Shown here piece after piece: positions 1-6,411 of a DNA stretch of 12,039 bases. The translations under genes and the position numbers were made by a program. Within the stretch, counting starts at the first letter, position 1, and each line of letters opens with the position of its first letter. Location of the stretch: NCBI GenBank assembly GCA_029287875.1, contig JARFQH010000359.1, positions 1-12,039 of the forward strand. Direction: 5' to 3'. Source of the stretch: Desulfobacteraceae bacterium (GTDB taxonomy: Bacteria > Desulfobacterota > Desulfobacteria > Desulfobacterales > SG8-13). The notes beneath the pieces are model-generated. The model was given only the letters and a program-made list of their open reading frames with translations, made no database searches and was not told the origin of the DNA.

Positions 1-136
1 ATGTGCGCCTGAACAATAATTTTAGCCGCAAAAGGACCAGGGATTGCCGCTTGAAGCCGGGTCATTCAAGATGGCCGTATCACTGACGGCTTCGCCACCA
101 AGCATCCGCAGCTTCCACACAAAGGGGGACAGCCGC
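1..136. other. Leader region upstream of the broken acyl-CoA synthetase gene
   Basis: No gene is supported here. The frame of the following gene is open back to an ATG at 44 and another at 74, but those residues do not resemble an acyl-CoA synthetase N-terminus. A purine-rich stretch AAAGGGGGAC at 121-130 is positioned as the Shine-Dalgarno site for the ATG at 137. The first bases could be the tail of a gene lying to the left, but nothing can be identified. Confidence 0.4.
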
Positions 137-1602
137 ATGAATTCCACCGCAGAATGCAAGAGCCTTTTGGAATGTGCCATTTACTGGGAAAAGGCCGGAG
201 CCGACCGCATGTGTTTTAGCCAGCCCATGGGCGGCGGTGACGCCAATATCAAAACCTGGACATGGGCGGAGGCCGTTGGCGACGCCAGGAAAATGGCCTC
301 TTACCTGAAAAGCCTCGATCTGCCGGAACGTAGCTCCATTGCCCTTTTTTCAAAAAACTGCGCCCACTGGCTGATGGCCGATCTGGCCATCTGGATGGCC
401 GGCCACGTCAGCGTACCAATCTATCCCATCCTTACGGCAGATATTGTAACGTACACCCTGGAGTATTCCGAATCTAAACTGCTCTTTGTGGGAAAACTCG
501 ATCCAGTGTGGGACGACATGAAACAGGGTGTGCCGGCCGGTTTAAAAACCGTGGCATTTCCGCTGGCACCGGAAAACGAATACGAACAGTGGGACGACAT
601 TATCACGAACCATTCTCCGCTGATGGAAATAGCAGCGTGTCCGGCTGATGAAACGGCCACCATTATCTATACGTCGGGAAGCACCGGCAAGCCCAAGGGT
701 GCCATGATTTCATTTGAGGCCATGTACCGTAGCGGTAGAGGTCTCAGTGAATATTTGAAAACGAATCCTGGTGATCGCATCCTCTCCTATCTTCCTCTGG
801 CCCATGTGTACGAACGTTTTGTGGGCCAGTCCCACTCCCTGTACGCAGGGTTGCCGCTTCCGGATCGGCACCTATCCCCAAAGAGGTTATCGGGTGGTAC
901 CGCCGTCTTGGCCTTGAACTGCTGGAGGGATACGGTATGACGGAAAACTTCGCATACTCCCATATCGGAAGACCCGGCGCGGTCCGTCCCGGTTATGTGG
1001 GCAACCCCTATCCCGATGTTGAGCATAATATCAGCGAGGAAGGTGAAATCCTGGTAAAAAGTCCCGGAACCATGAAAGGGTATTTCAAGATGTCTGAAGA
1101 GAACCAACGGGTTTTTACCGAGGACGGCTTTCTGCGCACCGGCGATCTCGGAGAAATCGACGAGATGGGGCGTCTGAAGATCACCGGCCGGGCCAAAGAA
1201 CTGTTCAAAACATCAAAAGGCAAGTATGTGGCACCGGTGCCCATTGAAAATCTGCTGTCAAACCATCCCTTGGTGGAGGCCTGCTATGTTACCGGAAGCG
1301 GGTATCACCAGCCACATGGAGTGGTGATGCTCAGTGAAGAGGCTCTCAAAATGTTATCCGAAGGCGACAGGCAGTTGCTGGTGACCAAACTGTTGAAATT
1401 GCTCGAAGAGGTCAACAATGCTCTGGCGCCGTTTGAGCAACTGGCGTTTCTGGCGATAGCCAAGGATGTCTGGAGTGCGGAAAACGGATTCCTGACCCCA
1501 ACCCTGAAGATCAAGCGAAAGGTCTTGGATGCCACATACGGCCCCCTGGCTGAAGAATGGTACGCAGTGAAACAACCCGTCGTCTGGCAGGCAACTGACT
1601 GA
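137..1602 (+). pseudogene. Long-chain acyl-CoA synthetase (AMP-forming), disrupted by an internal out-of-frame deletion
   Basis: An intact enzyme would activate long-chain fatty acids to acyl-CoA through an acyl-AMP intermediate. The first part (frame of 137) carries the adenylate-forming P-loop TSGSTGKPKG at nucleotides 671-700 and the motif SYLPLAHVYERF. This frame follows the family up to SLYAG, near 850, and then turns into unrelated sequence ending at 940. A second frame, readable from about 847, resumes the family at RVAASGSAPIPKE, followed by LELLEGYGMTEN, FLRTGDLGEI, GRAKELFKTSKGKYVAP, and the C-terminal lysine region TLKIKRK. The roughly 65-70 residues normally lying between SLYAG and the SGSAPIP motif are absent, and the two halves are in different frames, so about 200 bp were lost. 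The start at 137 is chosen for its AAGGGGGAC ribosome-binding site. A sequencing or assembly error could explain the frameshift but not the missing segment. A gene caller would report two ORFs (44-940 and 937-1602). Confidence 0.88.
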
Positions 1603-1955
1603 AATGTGCGATGGAGATCTGCCGTTTTTATCGATCCACTTTTAGTGAGATACACTCAATCTTCATGTACACGACGCTAAATTTGGTATGTTATGAATCA
1701 GGTAATTTCGAGGAGTAGCGCTTTTGCCTTTGGTTGCCAGAATCCCATATTTAATGAATCGTATAAGTTAATCGCTTCTAAAATGCAGCGTGTATAGTGA
1801 GTTTTTAGCGACCCTGGCTTTGCGAAATGCAGAGATGATTGTAGAGAGGAACCTAAAGACCATCCGCGAGAACCTTAAATCGTTTTTGTACCGATCTAAT
1901 TGAGAAAGTGGGAGTTCTGTTGCTTCCAGGGACTCTTTACGGGAATCAATTTAAC
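1603..1955. other. Gene-poor stretch between the acyl-CoA synthetase and ablB
   Basis: This is about 350 bp of low-coding DNA between the end of the disrupted synthetase gene and the 3' end of the minus-strand acetyltransferase gene. Apart from the aminotransferase-like relic listed separately, no ORF here has a ribosome-binding site or a recognisable product. No terminator with a T-run was found for either flanking gene. A plus-strand ORF over 1900-2160 mostly overlaps the antisense strand of the acetyltransferase and is treated as spurious. Confidence 0.5.
1790..1903 (+). pseudogene. Short relic resembling a class I/II PLP-dependent aminotransferase
   Basis: One frame reads about 37 codons before a TGA, including the segments SEFLATLALRNAEMI and VERNLKTIRENLKSF. 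This pattern (SEFLA..ALR, then I..RN...I..NL) is familiar from the helix region following the PLP lysine in class I/II aminotransferases. There is no upstream continuation with the lysine motif, no plausible start or ribosome-binding site, and the preceding bases are closed by stops. If correct, this is a decayed fragment of a gene once adjacent to the acyl-CoA synthetase. The identification rests on one short segment, so chance resemblance is possible. Confidence 0.4.
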
Positions 1956-2906
1956 TCATTTCGTGTCGGTTTGCCAAACGGTATGGCGCAGTATTCCGGC
2001 AACCCGAACCGGAGGCACTGTAGGTACGATCTCCAAGGGGATCTGGGTTTTTTCAGTGTTCGGGGGGGCGGACAGTGAGAGGGGTTTGTACCAGATGTTC
2101 ATGCTCTGCACCCGACCGGATATGTTGGTGTTGTTGACCAAGGTTCCACCGAAGGCGTAACCTGCCCGGGCGAACATGATGTTGATACCGTAGGAGACGG
2201 CGCGGGCAATGGTAAAGGCTGTTTTCACGCCGTCCTGCCGGGCGTCGGCCTCCATGGCGGCCAGCAGGTAGGCGGCAAGGCTGGCCCGCCGATGCTCGGG
2301 GTCCGTAGCAAAATCGGTCATTTCCACCCCGCGCTCGATTCGCTCGGCAGATGCCAACGCGATTAGCTTTGCATTGTGAAGGATGCCGAAATAGCGGAAA
2401 TTCTCATCCATGGTGCAACGGATGTAGTCCGGATCGAGAATAGGAAACGGATAGCTTTCGAACACCCGGCTGTACAGGGCCGCCATCTTCGTTGCGCTAT
2501 CCGTGTTCATGAAGGTCAGGGCGCAGTCGTCCGGTAGCGGGTGGCGAATACCAGCGCCGGCCCTTCGCATTGCCACCTCCAGTACCTTTCGGATGCGCTC
2601 GGCATCGCTGGGCCGGCGCCTCTTTTCGCATCTGAAGCGCGACACGAAAAAGGCAGCGTTGCCGTCGGCGTAAAAATCCGGAATCCGGGCCTCGATTTCG
2701 AATCCTGCATCCGTGAATACAGCGGCGCTTCTGGCCGGAACTTTGGCAAAGAGTTTGGTGTAACCTTCGGCCTGCGCCAGTTTATGCATCGCGGCGATGA
2801 CCGCCTCGGCCTCTCCGGAGGCCAGTTGCATGAGGTAGACCCGTTCGGACAAAGGGCCGTACTGAATTCGGGACCGGCCGATGGTCTTGATTCTATCTTG
2901 GGTCAC
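1956..2906 (-). CDS. ablB: Putative beta-lysine N-acetyltransferase (AblB-like, GNAT fold)
   Basis: AblB acetylates beta-lysine, made by lysine 2,3-aminomutase (AblA), to N-epsilon-acetyl-beta-lysine, a cytoplasmic compatible solute used against salt stress. The family N-terminus is recognisable (IGRSRIQYGPLSERVYLMQL, residues 9-28), followed by GYTKLFAKVPA (48-58) and IPDFYADG (75-82). The C-terminal GNAT domain covers about residues 128-278 and includes EMTDFATDPEHRRASLAAYL as the acetyl-CoA loop and a closing MNIWYKPL. The start is a GTG that fits the family N-terminus, but no clear Shine-Dalgarno site precedes it. The protein runs about 38 residues beyond the usual end after WYKPL; that proline-rich tail looks like read-through into non-coding DNA. 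No ablA is present in the window, whereas the two are usually adjacent, so the substrate source must be encoded elsewhere or the gene is a leftover. Confidence 0.82.
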   Translation of the reverse strand: MTQDRIKTIGRSRIQYGPLSERVYLMQLASGEAEAVIAAMHKLAQAEGYTKLFAKVPARSAAVFTDAGFEIEARIPDFYADGNAAFFVSRFRCEKRRRPSDAERIRKVLEVAMRRAGAGIRHPLPDDCALTFMNTDSATKMAALYSRVFESYPFPILDPDYIRCTMDENFRYFGILHNAKLIALASAERIERGVEMTDFATDPEHRRASLAAYLLAAMEADARQDGVKTAFTIARAVSYGINIMFARAGYAFGGTLVNNTNISGRVQSMNIWYKPLSLSAPPNTEKTQIPLEIVPTVPPVRVAGILRHTVWQTDTK

Positions 2907-3007
2907 GGTACAACCATTTGAGGGACATTGCCTAATAAAACTGGGCGTTTCAATTTTTTTTAATACTATCGCTTTTTTTCCTGTCAGTGAAGGCGTATAG
3001 CCTCAAC

Positions 3008-3084
3008 TTTCGGGATTGGCGTATCCGCGAACGCAATCATTTGATGACGCCTTGCGAACTTGCCTCTTTGGATGAATCCCGAAA
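3008..3084. repeat. Nested inverted repeat, possible structured RNA or operator upstream of ablB
   Basis: TTTCGGGATT at 3008-3017 is exactly complementary to AATCCCGAAA at 3075-3084, separated by 57 bases. Directly inside lies a second complementary pair, GGCGT at 3018-3022 and ACGCC at 3047-3051, and GCGAAC occurs twice in the same orientation (near 3027 and 3054). On the minus strand the element would sit in the ablB leader, about 100-180 nt before the start codon. There is no T-run, so it is not a canonical terminator, and it does not match a riboswitch class I can name. Confidence 0.4.
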
Positions 3085-3517
3085 ATTTATGTATATTGAT
3101 TTTCTCCTAAATTATCAACCACCCATCTCCCATCAAATGGTCAACATTGAAATAGCCATATAAAATCAAGACCACCGTCATATTGCATGTATCTGCTATT
3201 ATGTAACACAAGTCCTTAAAATCGTCGATTTGCTTTGATGGCCATTCCGTATATTCTACGAGGAAGGTGCCAATTTTCAGTCGGCATTTACGACCCGAAG
3301 GTTGCCATGGTGTTTAATTCTCCGCATTAGTAGGATTAGGCCTTCCGTGATTTAACCACTGTATCAGCCAGAGGCGGTTTAGCCACAGCGAACCTGCTGG
3401 GATTCAACACTCTCGGAGCGTCTGATCCTCACCACTTGTCGTTTCTTTCAAAATAATGTAGGTGTCAAAGCGGCAAGTAACAGCCTTAGCTATATGCACC
3501 CAAAACCTCTCGAAAAT

Positions 3518-3526
3518 AGAGGAGAC
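3518..3526 (+). promoter_or_regulatory. Ribosome-binding site of the 2-CBS gene
   Basis: AGAGGAGAC lies eight bases before the ATG at 3535 and matches the 16S anti-Shine-Dalgarno sequence well. It fixes the start of the first CBS-domain gene. Confidence 0.7.
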
Positions 3527-3534
3527 GGATAGGA

Positions 3535-3999
3535 ATGCTGGCCCGTGACATCATGGACACCCGCTTTCACACACTCAAGCCCCACGAAACGGTAGCCCAG
3601 GCAGTTAAAATGTTCCAAACCGCCAGCCGTGAGGAGGGCAAGAAGATTTTTGGCCTGATCGTGGTCGATGAAGCTGATCGACTGGTCGGCATGTTGTCGA
3701 TGTACGACATTCTGCTGTTCATTCAACCCAAGCACATGAAGATCTGGGGAGAGATGGAGGACCTGGAACCGGATCGTCTCTTCGAAGACCTGCTTGGAAA
3801 GGTTAAAGGCATTCAGGTAGGTGACATCATGACCACGGAGGTCGTCACCATCGGTCCTGAAACGCACATCCTGAGCATATCAGACCTGATGATCGACAAA
3901 CATATCCGCCGCCTGCCGGTTTCAGAAAACGGGCGAATCATCGGTATGGTTTACATGTCGGACGTGTTTTACCACATGCTCACACAGTTTTTAGACTGA
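3535..3999 (+). CDS. Two-CBS-domain (Bateman module) protein
   Basis: This 154-residue soluble protein consists almost wholly of a CBS pair, the module that binds adenine nucleotides such as AMP, ATP or SAM and reports energy state. CBS 1 covers about residues 2-62, from LARDIMDTRFHTL to GLIVVDEADRLVGMLSMYDI. CBS 2 covers about 97-152, from VGDIMTTEVVTIGPE to the segment RRLPVSENGRIIGMVYMSDV. The linker (64-96) is charged and longer than usual. No enzymatic or DNA-binding domain is attached, so it probably acts by binding a partner protein, which cannot be named. A strong ribosome-binding site precedes it, and the next CBS gene begins 14 nt after its stop, so the two are likely one operon. 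Confidence 0.9.
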   Translation: MLARDIMDTRFHTLKPHETVAQAVKMFQTASREEGKKIFGLIVVDEADRLVGMLSMYDILLFIQPKHMKIWGEMEDLEPDRLFEDLLGKVKGIQVGDIMTTEVVTIGPETHILSISDLMIDKHIRRLPVSENGRIIGMVYMSDVFYHMLTQFLD

Positions 4000-4013
4000 A
4001 AGGCAAGACAGGG

Positions 4014-4910
4014 ATGGTCTTCATCGAACGGCGAAGCGTATTGAGCGGGATGCTGGTTCAGGAAGCGATGCGGAAGCGCGTGATCCGGGTGTCGCGGGAA
4101 ACCACGTTGTCCGATTGCACCAACCGGATGGTCAAGAACAAAGTCGCTGCGGTCCTTGTGACCGGAGAAGATGATCGGCCGGTCGGGGTCGTGTCCAAAA
4201 CAGATCTAATCGGCGCGTTCTATGCCGACCTGCCGATTGAAGCGGCAGCGGCAGACATCATGGCCGCACCACCGCTGTTCTGTTTCCTCGACGACAGCCT
4301 CGAGTCGGCCATCGATCTGATGCACGCAAGAGGCGTGCACCGGCTGTATGTGAGCGGTGCTGAAACCGATCGGGTCATCGGCACGCTGGCCTATCCGGAC
4401 ATAGTCGGTTTGCTCTACCGTTATTGCAGGGCGTGCGGTAAAAGTGTTTCGAAGGTGCGTCGCGGCACCGAAGATGAAACGAATAGCTCGCGGTTGCGCG
4501 TCGGAGATGTGATGACGACTTCAGTGCGGGCCTGCAAAACGGATGAGACCCTGGCCGAGGTGATCGAGGAACTCACGAGCCACCGCTGTGGAGCGGTCCT
4601 CATTCGGAACCCTGCCGATCATGCCGCCGGCGTCATTTCGAAAACCGACCTGGTCATCGCATACAAACATGGAGAAAAAACCGGCACACCGGCTAAGGTC
4701 ATCATGCGGCACCCGGTTCTGAGTTGTGAGGCAAACGATTTCCTTTCCGTGGCACTGCAGCAGATGCTGCTAAAAGACGTCCAGCGGCTCTTCGTTTACA
4801 AAGACGCCCCCGCCCGCATCGTCGGCGTCCTGTCGCTCTCCGATTCGGCCCGCTTCCGTTCGGGTTCCTGTCGCGCCTGCACCTCCGGCCGCCTGATCGT
4901 CGGTGTATAG
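4014..4910 (+). CDS. Four-CBS-domain protein with two CRAC (CxxC) motifs
   Basis: The 298-residue protein contains two tandem Bateman modules: CBS 1 at about 13-72, CBS 2 at 81-136, CBS 3 at 163-220 and CBS 4 at 228-281. The halves look like an internal duplication: each has a V(V/I)SKTDL segment (59-65 and 168 residues later near 188) and each ends with Cys-Arg-Ala-Cys (138-141 and 286-289). The second CRAC lies in the very C-terminal tail FRSGSCRACTSGR. The four cysteines could bind a metal or act as a redox switch; this is inference. Ligand binding to adenine nucleotides is expected from the CBS family. The start at 4014 lies 14 nt after the upstream CBS gene and follows an AAGGCAAG stretch. 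An alternative ATG at 4050 (MLVQEAM, aligning with MLARDIM of the upstream protein) is possible. A 9-bp repeat array starts just after the stop codon. Confidence 0.88.
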   Translation: MVFIERRSVLSGMLVQEAMRKRVIRVSRETTLSDCTNRMVKNKVAAVLVTGEDDRPVGVVSKTDLIGAFYADLPIEAAAADIMAAPPLFCFLDDSLESAIDLMHARGVHRLYVSGAETDRVIGTLAYPDIVGLLYRYCRACGKSVSKVRRGTEDETNSSRLRVGDVMTTSVRACKTDETLAEVIEELTSHRCGAVLIRNPADHAAGVISKTDLVIAYKHGEKTGTPAKVIMRHPVLSCEANDFLSVALQQMLLKDVQRLFVYKDAPARIVGVLSLSDSARFRSGSCRACTSGRLIVGV

Positions 4911-4913
4911 ATG

Positions 4914-4966
4914 TTGCCGGTTAGCCGGTTTGGCCCGTTTAATCCGTTGAGCCGGTCGGCCTACCG
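4914..4966 (+). repeat. 9-bp-unit repeat array A, just after the 4-CBS gene
   Basis: Degenerate units with core GCCGGTT or GCCCGTT start at 4916, 4924, 4933, 4942, 4951 and 4959, mostly 9 bases apart with occasional 8-base steps. Bases 4921-4940 match 18 of 20 positions with array B at 6231-6250. The array begins 3 nt after the TAG of the upstream gene and reads in the same direction as that gene. Confidence 0.75.
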
Positions 4967-5039
4967 GGCCATTAACTTGGCAATCAATATTTCTATACCC
5001 GTTCCCGATACTCCCCTCATCATTATACTCCTTGCCAGG

Positions 5040-5090
5040 ATAACGTTTAGTTCAGCGTGCCAGCTTCAGCTGGTCCGATGGAACGGTTAT
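5040..5090. other. attC-like imperfect palindrome beside the toxin stop codon
   Basis: ATAAC at 5040-5044 pairs with GTTAT at 5086-5090, GTTC at 5050-5053 pairs with GAAC at 5081-5084 after an asymmetric bulge, and CCAGCT at 5060-5065 pairs with AGCTGG at 5068-5073. The bases following are GC, giving GTTATGC. Nested short boxes with unequal spacers resemble an integron cassette attC site. The boxes depart from the classic GTTRRRY consensus, there is no integrase in view, and no second site was found. It may instead be a simple hairpin ending the toxin transcript, though no T-run follows on the minus strand. Confidence 0.25.
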
Positions 5091-5091
5091 G

Positions 5092-5388
5092 CTATTTGTG
5101 ATTTCTTTTTTTCCAATAGTCAGGACGCCGGTGGAGGTTTGCCACAGCGACAACCATAATTTCATCACCTCGAATTTGATAAATGATGCCGTAAGGGAAA
5201 CGCCGAGTTTTGCATCGCCGGGTTCTTTGCGACAAACGATGCCAGGCTTCTGGATACTCTCCAATTCGGTCCAATGTCTTTAACACTTCGGCAAGGAAAT
5301 CATCACCGAGTCCAGGCGACTCGTAATTGTAATAGTCGATCGCCTGATCCAATTCGATTTGGGCAATTTCGAGAAAGCGTATTTTCAT
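5092..5388 (-). CDS. RelE/ParE family toxin
   Basis: The 98-residue protein has the usual size and pattern of the ParE/RelE superfamily: an N-terminal strand (KIRFLEIAQIELDQAIDYY, residues 2-20), the helical segment GLGDDFLAEV, the IGEYPEAWHRL motif, and the basic core RRCKTRRFPYGIIYQI followed by VVAVANLHRRPDYWKKR. Members poison translation by ribosome-dependent mRNA cleavage (RelE) or inhibit gyrase (ParE); the sequence alone does not decide which, although the DYYNYESPGLG-type N-terminus is more common among ParE-like proteins. It starts 8 nt after the antitoxin stop without a strong ribosome-binding site, implying translational coupling. Its TAG stop abuts the attC-like palindrome. Confidence 0.88.
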   Translation of the reverse strand: MKIRFLEIAQIELDQAIDYYNYESPGLGDDFLAEVLKTLDRIGEYPEAWHRLSQRTRRCKTRRFPYGIIYQIRGDEIMVVAVANLHRRPDYWKKRNHK

Positions 5389-5396
5389 TGGAGAAG

Positions 5397-5609
5397 CTAC
5401 CGATACTTTGCAAGAACTTCCTTAATGGAAAGAGCCCGGAGCTTCTCTTTTTCATAGGCGTCAATACGATCTTCGGCCTCCTTCGCCCATAATTCATCAA
5501 TGTCTCGATCCGGTTTATCCAGACTTGACAAAAGCTTGTCGATTAATTGTGCCTTCTCTGAGGGTGGCAATTCCAATGCTTTTTTCAGGATTTCTTTTGA
5601 ACCAGGCAT
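5397..5609 (-). CDS. Addiction-module antitoxin (unstable antitoxin family, TIGR02574-like)
   Basis: This 70-residue acidic helical protein belongs to the 'putative addiction module component' family that accompanies RelE/ParE toxins. The characteristic segment LKKALELPPSEKAQLIDKLL is followed by SSLDKPDRDIDELWAKEAEDR and ends ALSIKEVLAKYR. It should bind and neutralise the toxin encoded immediately downstream. The start at 5609 is preferred over an in-frame ATG at 5630 because a GAGGAG ribosome-binding site lies 6 nt before it and the extra seven residues are not family-like. Upstream, GCGTAA occurs twice (5647-5652 and 5655-5660, 8-nt spacing), which could be an operator for autoregulation, but this is speculative. 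Confidence 0.88.
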   Translation of the reverse strand: MPGSKEILKKALELPPSEKAQLIDKLLSSLDKPDRDIDELWAKEAEDRIDAYEKEKLRALSIKEVLAKYR

Positions 5610-5615
5610 GATTAT

Positions 5616-5622
5616 CTCCTCA
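5616..5622 (-). promoter_or_regulatory. Ribosome-binding site fixing the antitoxin start
   Basis: On the minus strand this reads TGAGGAG, 6 nt before the ATG at 5609. It lies inside the longer ORF version that would start at 5630, so it argues for the shorter protein. Confidence 0.7.
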
Positions 5623-5664
5623 GGTTGCATGAACCCATTTTATTGAGCGTAACGGCGTAAATCA

Positions 5665-5691
5665 CCGGCAGGCAAAACGGGCCAACCGCTT
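5665..5691 (-). repeat. 9-bp-unit repeat array D, at the stop of the YtfJ-like gene
   Basis: On the minus strand the bases read through the TAA stop into GCGGTTGGCCCGTTTTGCC and then GCCGG, which are units of the same family as arrays A, B and C. Orientation relative to the gene that ends here is the same as for arrays A and C. Only about three units are recognisable. Confidence 0.55.
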
Positions 5692-6220
5692 ACTTTCCTT
5701 GCAGATCAACGGCCAGTTGCACGAGTTTTTCCACCTGGTCATCCGGAACCCTGCCCCGGATGATTGCCCGGCAGACGTGCTTTTTATCCAGCAGAACGAC
5801 GTTGGCCGAGTCTTTCTGAAGACCCCAGGCTTTACGCAGTGAAGCGTCGTAGTCAAACAGGATGGTGGTGTTGTACTTCTTGGCTTTTCCTCCCGCAATG
5901 GCTCGAATGGCAAAGTTGGGCTTCCAGGTGGCCTCACAGTCGGCAATACCGATACCTTTGTAATTTTCAGTCGTTAAACGGCCGTCGTCCTTGGCCTTTT
6001 TCATGGCATCCGTGAAGTGATCGTTCAGGTCCGACACGTCGGGATCGACGTAATTGACCAAAAGCACCCTCCCCTCCCAACTCGCCATATTATAGATCTT
6101 TCCTTCCGCGTCCTCAAAAGCCCAGTCGGACGCCTGCATTCCGACCTGCAGCTCCTCGGCAAACGCCGGGAAAGACCCAAACAATAAGGCGATGATGGCC
6201 ACTGCAACGATTGCTTTCAC
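5690..6220 (-). CDS. Secreted YtfJ-like thioredoxin-fold protein without CxxC
   Basis: The 176-residue protein begins with a signal peptide (MKAIVAVAIIALLFGSFPAFA, likely cleaved after residue 21 before EELQVG), so the mature part should be periplasmic. The remainder resembles the YtfJ family (Pfam YtfJ_HI0045 type): VGMQASDWAFEDAEGK, then a WEGRVLLVNYV strand, GIGIADCEATWK, and AWGLQKDSANVVLLDKKHVC near the C-terminus. The fold is thioredoxin/AhpC-like, but the catalytic CxxC is absent; the mature part has only two isolated cysteines (in ADCEA and HVCRA), so a redox role is uncertain. The start is GTG, supported by GGAGGG five bases upstream (6225-6230). It follows pyrD at 247 nt, separated by two inverted repeat arrays; it may have its own promoter. 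The exact function of the family is not established. Confidence 0.8.
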   Translation of the reverse strand: MKAIVAVAIIALLFGSFPAFAEELQVGMQASDWAFEDAEGKIYNMASWEGRVLLVNYVDPDVSDLNDHFTDAMKKAKDDGRLTTENYKGIGIADCEATWKPNFAIRAIAGGKAKKYNTTILFDYDASLRKAWGLQKDSANVVLLDKKHVCRAIIRGRVPDDQVEKLVQLAVDLQGK

Positions 6221-6224
6221 GCTA

Positions 6225-6230
6225 CCCTCC
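6225..6230 (-). promoter_or_regulatory. Ribosome-binding site of the YtfJ-like gene, adjacent to repeat array B
   Basis: GGAGGG on the minus strand lies 4 nt before the GTG start at 6220. The 25-bp arm of the pyrD/YtfJ inverted repeat ends only three bases upstream, at 6234, so pairing of the repeat could influence access to this site. Confidence 0.7.
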
Positions 6231-6303
6231 TTAGTCGGTTTGGCCCGTTGAGCCGGTTTTGCCCGTTAAGCCGGTTGCGCCGGTCTGCCCGTTTGCCGGT
6301 TTG
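6231..6303 (+). repeat. 9-bp-unit repeat array B, upstream of the YtfJ-like gene
   Basis: About eight consecutive units can be read, such as TTGGCCCGT, TGAGCCGGT, TTTGCCCGT, TAAGCCGGT and TGCGCCGGT, the last two being 8 bases long. Bases 6234-6258 are complementary at 24 of 25 positions to 6461-6485 (array C). On the minus strand the units translate as a repetitive Arg-Leu-Asn-Gly pattern, but that ORF has no ribosome-binding site and is not a gene. Confidence 0.85.
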
Positions 6304-6411
6304 ACTTTTCATTCCATTCAGTTGAAATGGGTGCTTGTCAGCTCGGTTGTAATATGTTTTTGAACCATTATAATGACAAACTTTCGTGTGTAACCTATTA
6401 AACTTCAATTT
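6304..6411. other. AT-rich spacer between repeat arrays B and C
   Basis: This spacer of about 108 bp is markedly AT-richer than its flanks. It is bounded by inverted copies of the 9-bp repeat and contains the candidate promoter listed separately. No ORF is supported. Confidence 0.5.
6367..6394 (-). promoter_or_regulatory. Candidate sigma70-type promoter for the YtfJ-like gene
   Basis: On the minus strand GTTACA (6389-6394) and a perfect TATAAT (6367-6372) are separated by 16 bases. The -35 matches the consensus at only some positions. It would produce a leader of about 140 nt containing array B. Assigned from sequence only. Confidence 0.3.

Larger units (their letters stand above)
2907..3534. 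other. Long intergenic region between divergent ablB and the CBS operon
   Basis: About 630 bp separate two divergent genes. I find no ORF with a ribosome-binding site or recognisable family. The first 300 bp are AT-rich and contain a nested inverted repeat (3008-3084, listed separately). The segment 3240-3480 has somewhat higher GC and short open stretches in several frames, for example one ending at the TAA near 3453, but none match a family I know; these may be decayed coding DNA. Promoters for both flanking genes should lie here, but no convincing -35/-10 pair could be assigned. Confidence 0.45.

Noticed and set aside
3240..3480. Possible small ORFs between ablB and the CBS operon
   Set aside because: Short open stretches exist in several frames, but none has a start with a ribosome-binding site or a recognisable protein pattern; listed only as gene-poor DNA.
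4911..5159. Plus-strand 82-codon ORF directly after the 4-CBS gene
   Set aside because: It starts at the base after the stop codon, is built from repeat array A and the attC-like palindrome, and runs antisense into the toxin gene. No family resemblance.
6217..6408. Minus-strand 63-codon ORF with a repetitive Arg-Leu-Asn-Gly pattern
   Set aside because: The repetitive protein is a direct translation of the 9-bp repeat array B, and the ORF overlaps the ribosome-binding site of the YtfJ-like gene. It has no ribosome-binding site of its own.
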